The translations under genes and the position numbers were made by a program. Positions 35,397 through 44,789 of a DNA stretch of 64,000 nt are shown here, piece by piece. Source of the stretch: Siphonodentalium dalli (Eukaryota; Mollusca; Scaphopoda; Gadilida; Siphonodentaliidae); assembly GCA_032622095.1 (NCBI GenBank), contig CP136066.1, positions 170,882,664 to 170,946,663 of the forward strand, read 5' to 3'. Numbering within the stretch: position 1 is the first letter of the stretch; each line of letters begins with the position of its first letter. The notes under the pieces were generated by a model. That model did not search any database. It was given only the letters and a program-made list of their open reading frames with translations, and was not told the DNA's origin.

Positions 35397-38300
35397 ACTA
35401 GAAGGTGACCCGACTTCGTCCGGGCTTTGACCTTGAATTGTCCATTTTGAAGGTCAAGGTCAAGTGGGGTCACGATTTGACCAGTCCAAAAACACTGCCC
35501 GGACAAAAGTACCCGACAAACGTGCCCGTCGAAATCCATCCGGTTTTAGCCGATTTGACCTTGAATTGATCATTTTGAAGGTCAAGCTCTTGTCGGGGTC
35601 ACGATTGGACCCGTCCAAAACAATCAGTGGACAAAAGTAACCCCACGTATCAAATTTCGTCGAAATCCCATCAAAATTGGCGATTTGACCTTGAAGTTAC
35701 CCGATTTCAAGGTCAAGGTCACGTCGCACGGGCAAATGAATATGTTTATGAGACTCCCCATACGACTGTACCCCGCATACCAAGTTTCATCGAAATCCCG
35801 TAATATTTGGGCATTTGACCTTGAAATGACCCGATTTCAAGGTCAAGGTCACGTCGCACGGACAAATTAATAGGTTTATGCCACTCCCCGGCCGAAGATA
35901 CCCACACATACCAAGTTTCGTCGAAATCCCGTGATATTCGGGCGATTGACCTTGAAATTAGCCGATTTCAAGGTCAAGGTGATGTCGCACGGACAAATTA
36001 ATATGCCTATGTTCGTCCCCGGCCGAAAATACCCCCACATACCAAGTTTCATCGAAATCGGGTGGGACGTTTTCGAGTTCATCGCGAACACACACACAGA
36101 CAGACAGACAGATCTTCCAAAATATATAATAGACTAGAAGGTGACCCGACTTCGTCCGGGCTTTGACCTTGAATTGTCCATTTTGAAGGTCACGGTCAAG
36201 TGGGGTAACGATTTGACCAGTCCAAAACACTGCCCGGACAAAAGTACCCGACAAACGTGCCCGTAGAAACCCATCCGGTTTTACCCGATTTGACCTTGAA
36301 TTGATCATTTTGAAGGTCAAGGTCTGGTCGGGGTCACGATTGGACCCGTCCAAAACAATCGGTGAACAAAAGTAACCCAACGTATCAAATTTCGTCGAAA
36401 TCCCATCAAAATTGGCGATTTGACCTTGAAGTTACCCGATTTCAAGGTCAAGGTCACGTCGCACGGGCAAATGAATATGCTTATGAGACTCGCCATAAGA
36501 AAGTACCCCCACATACCAAGTTTCGTCGAAATCCCGTGATATTCGGACCTTGAAATGGCCAGATTTCAAGGTCAAGGTGACGTCGCACGGACAAATTAAT
36601 ATGCCTATGTTCGTCCCCGGCCGAAAATACCCCCACATACCAAGTTTCATCGAAATCGGTTGGGACGTTTTCGAGTTCATCGCGAACACACAGACACACA
36701 CACACACAGACAGACACACAGATCTTCCAAAATATATAATAGACTAGAAGGTGACCCGACTTCGTCCGGGCTTTGACCTTGAATTGTCCATTTTGAAGGT
36801 CAAGTGGGGGTCACGATTTGACCAGTCCAAAACACTGCCCGGACAAAAGTACCCGACAAACGTGCCCGTCGAAATCCATCCGGTTTTACCCGATTTGACC
36901 TCGAATTGATCATTTTGAAGGTCAAGGTGAGGTCGGGGTCGAAATCCCATCAAAATTGGCGATTTGACCTTGAATTGACCCGATTTCAAGGTCAAGGTCA
37001 CGTCGCACGGGCAAATTAATATGCTTATGAGACTCCCCGTACGAATGTACCCCACATACCAAGTTTCATCGAAATCCCGTGATATTCGGGCGTTTGACCT
37101 TGAAATGACCCGATTTCAAGGCCAAGGTCACGTCGCACGGGCAAATTAATCGGCTTATGTCACTCCCCGATCGAAGATACCCCCTCATACCAAGTTTCAT
37201 CGAAATCCCGTGATATTCGGGCGTTTGACCTTGAAATGACCCGATTTCAAGGTCAAGGTCACGTCGCACGGGCAAATTAATAGGCCTATGCCCGTTCCCG
37301 GCCGAAAACAACCCCACATACCAAGTTTCATCGAAATCAGGTTGGCAGTTTTCGAGTTCATCGCGAACACACACCCTCACACAAACACGCACACCCTCAC
37401 ACGCACACAGATCTTCCAAATATATATAACTAGAAGGTGACCCGACTTCGTCCGGGCTTTGACCTTGAATTGTCTATTTTGAAGGCCAAGATCAAGTGAG
37501 GTCACGATTTGACCCGTCCAAAACACAGTGCCCGAACAAAAGTACCCGACAAAAGTACCCGTCGAAATCCATCCGGTTTTACCCGATTTGACCTTGAATT
37601 GACCATTTTGAAGGTCAAGGTCAGGTGGACCAACACCCCAAAAATGGTGGAAATCGGCCCAGCGGATACCGGGAAATCGGCCCAGCGGATACCGAGATAC
37701 CCTATGCATAAAATTTCGTCCGTAAAAATCCGCCAGTTTAACCCGATTTGATTTCCACTGAAGTATATAAACGCGCCTCATATACACACGCTCATTAATT
37801 ATCAAGTTTCAACGTAAAGATAAATTACCATCGGTGCCCGAGATATCGCCAAGACGTCTGAAACAGTCAAATGCATCGGCCGGAGAAGAGTTAACGTGAT
37901 CTAACTTTATGACCTCTAACGACGTCATAGAAGTTACGCATTGTTTTTACCCTGATAGAAGATCGTACCACTTCTTCTTAATAATTGAGGCAGATAACTA
38001 AAACGGATACATACATATTATATATCGTTGGAAAGAGGAAACACGAAAGATTCTCATAGTGTCATTATTATGACTGGCATGTTATTATTCGCGCTGTTTC
38101 GAATCGATTTGTAAGCACCGAACTGAAATATATTAGCGCAAAACGGCGTAAAAACAGATTTGACCTCGGCACGTGAAAAGTTGACGTCGCACGGACAAAT
38201 TAATAGGCCTATGTTCGTCCCCGGCCGAAAAATACCCCCACATACCAAGTTTCATCGAAATCGGGTGGGACGTTTTCGAGTTCATCGCGAACACACACAC

Positions 38301-39265
38301 ACACAGACACACAGACACACAGATCTTCCAAAATATATAATAGACTAGAAGGTGACCCGACTTCGTCCGGGCTTTGACCTTGAATTGTCTATTTTGAAGG
38401 CCAAGGTCAAGTGGGGTCACGATTTGACCCGTCCAAAACACAGTGCCCGAACAAAAGTACCCGACAAAAGTACCCGTCGAAATCCATCCGGTTTTACCCG
38501 ATTTGACCTTGAATTGACCATTTTGAAGGTCAAGGTCAGGTGGACCAACACCCCAAAAATGGTGGAAATCGGCCCAGCGGATACCGGGAAATCGGCCCAG
38601 CGGATACCGAGATACCCTATGCATCAAATTTCGTCCGAAAAAATCCGCCAGTTTAACCCGATTTGATTTCCACTGAAGTATATAAACGCGCCTCATATAC
38701 ACACGCTCATTAATTATCAAGTTTCAACGTAAAGATAAATTACCATCGGTGCCCGAGATATCGCCAAGACGTCTGAAACAGTCAAATGCATCGGCCGGAG
38801 AAGAGTTAACGTGATCTAACTTTATGACCTCTAACGACGTCATAGAAGTTACGCATTGTTTTTACCCTGATAGAAGATCGTACCACTTCTTCTTAATAAT
38901 TGAGGCAGATAACTAAAACGGATACATACATGTTATATATCGTTGGAAAGAGGAAACACGAAAGATTCTCATATTGTCATTATTATGACTGGCATGTTAT
39001 TATTCGCGCTGTTTCGAATCGATTTGTAAGCACCGAACTGAAATATATTAGCGCAAAACGGCGTAAAAACAGATTTGACCTCGGCACGTGAAAAGTTGAC
39101 CTCGCACGGACAAATTAATAGGCCTATGTTCGTCCCCGGCCGAAAATACCCCCACATACCAAGTTTCATCGAAATCGGGTGGGCCGTTTTTGAGTTCATC
39201 GCGAACACACAGACACACACACAGACCACACACAGACACACAGATCTTCCAAAATATATAATAGA
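35397..39265 (+). repeat. Head-to-tail array of five GGTCA-rich dispersed elements
   Basis: Each copy starts CTAGAAGGTGACCCGACTTC and ends with a CA/GA microsatellite and GATCTTCCAAAATATATAAT. Starts lie near 35,398, 36,135, 36,745, 37,431 and 38,346. Inside are many words TTTGACCTTGAA and TTTCAAGGTCAAGGTCACG, which pair as inverted repeats, and the phrases 'ccaagtttcatcgaaatc' and 'gagttcatcgcgaacacac'. Several dozen AGGTCA half-sites result. No protein is supported; the open frames on both strands reflect the repeat. A single antisense copy lies at 15,980-16,480. Confidence 0.93.
37428..39265 (+). repeat. About 0.9-kb recent tandem duplication (last two array copies)
   Basis: 37,428-38,342 and 38,343-39,265 are almost identical, including an internal segment absent from the first three copies ('ggtgcccgagatatcgccaa' ... 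'ggcataaaacggcg'-type sequence at 37,800-38,170 and 38,715-39,075). Scattered single-base differences separate them. Confidence 0.92.
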
Positions 39266-39269
39266 TAAT

Positions 39270-40410
39270 TCAATCATTGCGATTAATCGCAAACCTTTGT
39301 GATAAATCGACAAGTACGGTTGTTGGCGATTTATCAGATATATGTTTTCGATTTATCGCAAAGTTGTTATAACTATGAATGTTCTCAGTAAATAATGATA
39401 TGGTGTCTTGATAAAAAAATCGGAATTAATTTTGTTTTGTTTTTGAAGTATTGGTTGATCGATAATAATAGAACCGTTCAGATTGTCTCCCCTTATCCCA
39501 GATACATGCTGGCTGTGAAAGAACGATTGGTCTAATTTAACCTGATCGGACTATTGTGATAAATCTCAAACATCTTTGCGATAAATCGCAAAGTATAATC
39601 ACCGAGTAGTTAATTGAGAGTTATCGTAAAGATGTTTGAGATTTATCCCAAAGGTTTGGGAGTTAACGTAATGGTGTTTGTGATTTTTCGCAAAATAGTT
39701 TTAATTTTGGATATTCTCAGTAGATCATCTCCAAAAGAGATGAGAATTAATTATTGTTTGAAGTATTGGTTTGCTTCCCTTCCATGTTGGCTGTGAAAGA
39801 CCAATCGGTTTAGTTTAGCCCGACCGAGCTATTATAGATCGATTTGTGGTTCATCCAGACCTGTTTAAGATGTCTGATTTATTATGTTTATACGGTTCAA
39901 GCCCATTAGTGTCAACACATACCAATATAGTATCTGCAATAAATCACAACCTTTGTGATAAATCTCAAAAATATTTACGATAAATCGTAAACTATAATCA
40001 CCAAGTAGTTTGAGAGTTATCGTAAAGATGCTTGAGATTTATCGCAAAGGGTTGCGAGTTATCGCAAAGGTCTGCGAGTTATCGCAAAGATGTTTGTGAT
40101 TTTTCACAAAGTCGTTTTATGATTTATCGCAAAGATTTGCTGCCCCCATCACACATGTATTCTGGTTGTGAATGACCGATCGGTCTATTTTAGCCTAACC
40201 GTGCTATTATAGAGCGATTGGAGTTCACCCAGACCTGCTGAAGATGTATGATTTATGTTTATATAGTTAAAGACCTGTATTAATTGCAGATTGATTTGAT
40301 TAATTAAAAACCTTTGTTATAAATCGAATACCTTTGCACTAAATCGCATATATTTATTGTATATTGCGATTAATCGCAAAGTAGTTTTTTTTTATATTAT
40401 TACACACAAA
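39270..40410. repeat. Cluster of GCGATAAATCGC-type palindromes within repeat units
   Basis: Words such as GATTTATCGCAAAG, GCGATAAATCGCAAAG, TGTGATAAATC and GAGTTATCGCAAAGG occur about 20 times. Between them are copies of the unit seen at 35,135-35,396. Confidence 0.85.
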
Positions 40411-40429
40411 TTAAGAAATACGGCCCATT

Positions 40430-40800
40430 ATTTTTAGTCATTCAGACACATTTCACTCCACGTGCAGGGAACCGGCCGGGGATATCCTGACTCAGTTCTA
40501 TTCATGCTGACTAAACTTACCTTAGTCATTTTGACTCAAATATATTTAGTCATTATGACCCGATCCTGGTCATTTTGACTCAAATCATAGTAAGCGTTGT
40601 GACTAATGCGACAGTAGTCAATATGACTCAATGTTAGTCATGTTGACTAAGCATATGCTGGTCATGTTGACTACTACTGACCTAGTCGTGATGAAGAACT
40701 TTTCCAGGTAGTCATTTTGACTACCAAAAGGTAGTCATCTCTAGGAGAATATGTTGACTACCCTAAGTTGGTCATATTGACCAACCCATTTTTCTCAGTG
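40430..40800. repeat. Cluster of GTCA-N3-TGAC palindromes, one matching GGTCANNNTGACC
   Basis: About eight inverted pairs (AGTCATTTTGACT, AGTCAATATGACT, AGTCATGTTGACT, GGTCATTTTGACT and others) lie in 370 bp. The word at 40,770-40,782 is GGTCATATTGACC, a perfect inverted repeat of AGGTCA-type half-sites with a 3-nt spacer. No gene starts next to it; the nearest is at 41.9 kb on the minus strand. Confidence 0.85.
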
Positions 40801-41059
40801 TGTAAATACGTTTTAATTATAACTTAGCTGACAGCAATTATGATATAGATGGGTCAGATCTCTTATCTTCATATGCTTGTTCCAGCCACTATCGCAGAAT
40901 TGGGCGTTTTAATGTTGACCGTCAAAGAGTTTACTATTGGCAGAATGACTTGTACACTGGCGAATTCATATTAATCCCGTGCAAAAAATTAATTAATTGT
41001 CCCGTTATCACTGGATTGATAAATACATCGCCTCAATTAGATAGATCATTCAATCATGT

Positions 41060-41186
41060 CTTCATAATTAAGATGACCAGCGTGCGTCTTGTTTTGGGAG
41101 TGATAAACTCTACTCACTCGCACTCCGCGCTAGCGAGTAGAGTTTATCACTCCCAAACGAGACGCACACTGGCCGTCTTAATTATA
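41060..41186. repeat. Long near-perfect hairpin (arms of about 53 bp)
   Basis: The left arm (cttcataattaagatgacc ... gtgataaactctactc) and right arm (gagtagagtttatcac ... ccgtcttaattataaag) pair with only a few mismatches, with a loop of about 15-20 nt ('gcactccgcgctag'). Confidence 0.9.
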
Positions 41187-41489
41187 AAGATATATAGGTG
41201 TTGCTGGATATTGTTATCCACCTCCATACATTACTGATTGTGGTAACCATGGTTACTCGATAGAGGTAAGAAGGAACTACATATATGGTGGAATATGCCT
41301 CTGTTAAAATTTAAAAAAAATATCTCGAACCAACATAGAGAACTCTGTCATGTGATCGGATGATAATACCAGTAAGACATTTGTGGTGAAATAAAATATG
41401 CTCTGTATTCTAGTAATTCAATTTAATGGTGTCCGTGATTCTTTCCATTCAGGTTGTCTGTGAATCGTATACACATGCATGGTACCTTC

Positions 41490-41805
41490 CTCGCTCGAGT
41501 CTATGCGTGATCATGCTTCGCATTCAGCTACAATGGCGTAGAGGGAGGAATGTGGTGGCCATGAATTCCATCCATCCATGATGCTCACTTGACAGATGAC
41601 ACAACCGCGCGAATTGACAAATCACCTCGTCGAAAGCGAAGAGGGCCAAGCGACATCGATATTCAATACTCTCAGGATGCACCGTTCGCCTCACTCATCC
41701 TTTCTGATCACATGATCCACGAGATGCCTTGAATCGAGCGCTCATAACGAGAGCGTATTCGACGTTAAGAAACAGTCTCCCGACAACGTCATTCAATATG
41801 TGACA
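41490..41805 (-). pseudogene. 3' fragment of a second Mab-21/cGAS-like gene
   Basis: The segment runs parallel to 41,935-42,270 of the adjacent gene. Shared words in order are 'ttcgcattcagct', 'ccatgatgctcacttgacag' (gene: 'ccttgatgctcacttgacac'), 'caagcgacatcgatattc', 'gatcac', 'cacgagatgccttga', 'cgagcgctc', 'cgacgttaag' and 'tcaatatgtga'. It would encode roughly the last 100-130 residues but has indels and no upstream remainder. It lies immediately beyond the 3' end of the intact gene in the same orientation, which points to a tandem duplication followed by decay. Confidence 0.75.
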
Positions 41806-41852
41806 TGACGCAGTTGTGACTCGAAGAAAAACCACTTGTGTTATAAGTTTTC

Positions 41853-41858
41853 TTTATT
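41853..41858 (-). terminator. AATAAA poly(A) signal next to the cGAS-like stop codon
   Basis: The minus strand reads CGC TGA TAATAAAG: the stop TGA (41,862-41,860) is directly followed by TAATAAAG. A signal this close to the stop would give a very short 3' UTR. Confidence 0.45.
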
Positions 41859-41859
41859 A

Positions 41860-43962
41860 TCAGCGGTTTTGATTTTTGTTAAATACTGTATGAGAACTCT
41901 GTTGGTATAAACATTGTCGCATTGGAAAATAGTTAGTTCCTTCCTCGACTTTCTTCCTTCCTTTCGCATTCAGCTTCAATGACGTATCATTTGACATAGC
42001 AATGCTTTCACAGAATAATGCGACCACATAATCCAGCCATCCTTGATGCTCACTTGACACAGAACACAACCCGTGGAATTTATTCAGCACCCTGATTAAT
42101 ACAAACAACTTCAAGCGACATCGATATTCTGGACTCTCCGGATTCATCGTTTGCTTTATTCTTTCCGTCTGATCACCTGGTACACGAGATGCCTTGATCC
42201 GAGCGCTCGTAACGACAGCATAATCGACGTTAAGGTATAGTCTCTGCACAACGACTTTCAATATGTGAATGTCTGCCCGAAAGTCGCCGACTGGCACCGG
42301 CCTGAATGAATAGGTGTCATTATTATCGAGAGGATAGCTGAACATTTCAATATGATCGACTGCAAACGTTAGCAACTCTTTGGTAAATTTATAGAGAAGT
42401 TTGTCGATATTTTCTTCGTCACCGAGTGACTTTTGTGAGATATCACGTAGCACTTGGTCAGCAACACTGTTCCCGTATTGTGGTAACTTGGTAATGATAT
42501 TATCGACAAAAGTCAACCAATTATTCATTAATTTTTCTGATTTTCGCAATGCTCTTCCGATAGCACGACGGTCTTTTTTATTGCTGCCTGTCGATGTTAC
42601 CACGAAGAACTCTTCTAAGGGGTCCTTATTTGAATCCACAATTTTAGACATATATGTAACAAAGTCGTCATATGAAATATCTTCGGATTGTCCAGAATAC
42701 ATCCAATGATCAACCGTCTTATTAAATGACGTAAGCAATGATTTAGCTGTGTATATATAATGGTGTCTGACTTCAGGGAGTGGATACCTCGCCATTACAG
42801 TTTTGGATACTAGATGTTTCAGGTCATGGGATAAAATCCCGGTTCCATACATGACCTCTGCTGCTTCGATGGTGTTCGGGATATGCGACATACGAACCGT
42901 CTGCGTGATAGCCGGGTTTGTTTCAGAGAGTTGTCTACTTACATTATCAAATATAAATAATGCGATATCCAGCCTTGTAATTCGTGATAATCCCGCGATA
43001 TCATCAGTGATGAGACACAACCCGAGAAGAGACCACAGACGCCTGCGGAGATATATCAGATCAGATTCCGAGATACCGATCAACAAGTTCATTTCAGGAA
43101 CAAAATAATGAGGAAGGAATCCTTTTTTAAAATCCTGATCAAGTCTCTTTAATACATCCACTACTGGCAAGTCATTTTCCCAGAATCGAACGTCCGTCTG
43201 CTCGAAATACCAGAGAGCTGATGTCTTCAGATGGTAGGACGTCAACACTCCCCGGCCAAAATCGACGACGCGTCCGAATCTCTTCAGCAACTTTATACTG
43301 AGTATCTGGTAAACTGACATTGTTCTCAACAGCACGACTTCTGCCTTAGCGAACGACAGACAGAAATCGTGCTCACAGTCCGGGTCTAATGGAGCAGGTC
43401 GTGCAGTAATGTTAAATTCCCCGGATCTTATTAGCGATATAATGTCGTCTGATGGCCATGACCGGTCGCGTGCGGAAAATAAGCGTGCTGCCTGTGGAAT
43501 TCTACTTATTCTTAGTTGTGGAACAGCGTCGATGGTGGTCTTTCTATCATTGTATACCTTACCAACCTTTGATAATCCGTCAGCATCCTTGGTTTTTCCA
43601 AAGATCTCTTCACACATGTCTCTAACAGGATCAGCCAGCATGTATTTCCCGTCACCCAAGATGGCGTTTGGTACCAGCCCTGCTAACCCATCAGTAGATA
43701 TCCGGACATAACACGGGAGGTCATGTCGGTATCTCAAGCTGGATTCATCTATTATTATGTTTCGAGGTTCAATAATATTATCAAAATCACTTCCTTCAAC
43801 AGAAACTCCGCTCGCCACGCTCCCTACTAATGTCATTTTATAACGATCAGTCGACTGGCGTCTCGCATCTCTACTGATTTCTTCTTGCAGCAAAATCCGG
43901 TTATAACGTAGAGATAGCTCATGTGAATCCTCACTACATCGACTTTGTGACAAGGACGCCAT
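41860..43962 (-). CDS. Mab-21 / cGAS-like nucleotidyltransferase (cGLR family candidate)
   Basis: This is a single uninterrupted frame of 700 codons with ATG in good context (A at -3, G at +4). The nucleotidyltransferase signature is at residues 47-61: GS (G47-S48), then SDFD with acidic D59 and D61. A third acidic residue, D145, lies in TIDAVPQLRI, matching the third metal-binding position. RSWPSDD (168-173), LSFAKAEVVLL (202-212) and TSYHLKTSALWYFE (241-254) are the hallmark Mab-21-domain segments. Family members such as cGAS make cyclic dinucleotides after binding nucleic acid and signal to STING, while Mab21L proteins are developmental and apparently inactive. The three acidic residues here favour an active enzyme. 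No cGAS-type H-CC-C zinc ribbon was seen. Residues about 340-700 form a long extension that I do not recognise, where family members are usually 350-520 aa. The gene is intronless. A TATATATA stretch about 200 bp upstream is a weak promoter candidate. Confidence 0.9.
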   Translation of the reverse strand: MASLSQSRCSEDSHELSLRYNRILLQEEISRDARRQSTDRYKMTLVGSVASGVSVEGSDFDNIIEPRNIIIDESSLRYRHDLPCYVRISTDGLAGLVPNAILGDGKYMLADPVRDMCEEIFGKTKDADGLSKVGKVYNDRKTTIDAVPQLRISRIPQAARLFSARDRSWPSDDIISLIRSGEFNITARPAPLDPDCEHDFCLSFAKAEVVLLRTMSVYQILSIKLLKRFGRVVDFGRGVLTSYHLKTSALWYFEQTDVRFWENDLPVVDVLKRLDQDFKKGFLPHYFVPEMNLLIGISESDLIYLRRRLWSLLGLCLITDDIAGLSRITRLDIALFIFDNVSRQLSETNPAITQTVRMSHIPNTIEAAEVMYGTGILSHDLKHLVSKTVMARYPLPEVRHHYIYTAKSLLTSFNKTVDHWMYSGQSEDISYDDFVTYMSKIVDSNKDPLEEFFVVTSTGSNKKDRRAIGRALRKSEKLMNNWLTFVDNIITKLPQYGNSVADQVLRDISQKSLGDEENIDKLLYKFTKELLTFAVDHIEMFSYPLDNNDTYSFRPVPVGDFRADIHILKVVVQRLYLNVDYAVVTSARIKASRVPGDQTERIKQTMNPESPEYRCRLKLFVLIRVLNKFHGLCSVSSEHQGWLDYVVALFCESIAMSNDTSLKLNAKGRKKVEEGTNYFPMRQCLYQQSSHTVFNKNQNR

Positions 43963-44780
43963 AATTAATAAATGGACACCTTACTCTGACTCAATTTTAA
44001 GAAGATGGTGTCAATACTAGTCCACCGGTCAATGTTGGACATCCAAGACTTTGTTCAGTGCACGTGAGTGGGGAAATAAATAACATGTCGTCTTTCTGAA
44101 AAAAACAATGAATATAACAATGTAATTTGGATTTTATCGGGATTTGGTATGACGGGTAGAATATATATAGCGTACGTGAATATAACGGAGATTACTTAAG
44201 GGAGTGTTAACTGTGGTCTATTATAAATCGGGGTGGCGATAATCAGTATATATAATATCTCTCTGTAAAAAAAATTTATTGTGATATATCGATTACTGTG
44301 ACACGATATTGAAGAACCATCAACCAGTTGGAAATTATACCCCGTTTTTTAAACTTTGTTGACATGAAAATTATTTTTAACTTCACTGTTCTCAGGCACC
44401 AAGAAGATCAGATTCTGTAAAACAGACTTGTTTTCAAACGTGGACTTAAATGTAAACTTATTTTTTCTTGATTCAAGAAATTAAACCGTTAAGCCACCCA
44501 TAAATATTTCCCATGCATGTTGATCAATGGAAATTGGGCTGAGATGAGTTCAAGTTCATATGTGTCCGTATCTAATTCCCAGCTGACCATTATATATAAA
44601 CACCGTGGTCTATTTACAGTTGATTGCTCCCTGTTTGAATGGAGCAGATTTCATTTCAACAACAAAATTTCAGTCGACTGAAATATTTGTGGCTTTCATT
44701 GTAAAGTATAGGGTGTGATGTATCACATGTGTACGGGTCAGAGACTTCCGGTTTCATCAGCAGTACATTGTTCTTCACCT
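43963..44780. other. Upstream region of the cGAS-like gene
   Basis: The only candidate site is a TATATATA run near 44,162-44,171. No CpG-rich block or repeat was recognised. Confidence 0.4.
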
Positions 44781-44789
44781 ACCTCTCTC

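Noticed and set aside
35285-39313. Many 60-195-codon frames with phrases such as DFDETWYVGVFSAGDEHR or TRPKHSARTKVPDKSTRRNP
   Set aside because: They occur on both strands in every copy of the GGTCA-rich repeat and differ by frameshifts between copies. There is no domain or coding bias, so they reflect the repeat rather than a gene.
42401-43711. Plus-strand frames of about 100 codons
   Set aside because: They are shadows of the 700-codon minus-strand cGAS-like gene.
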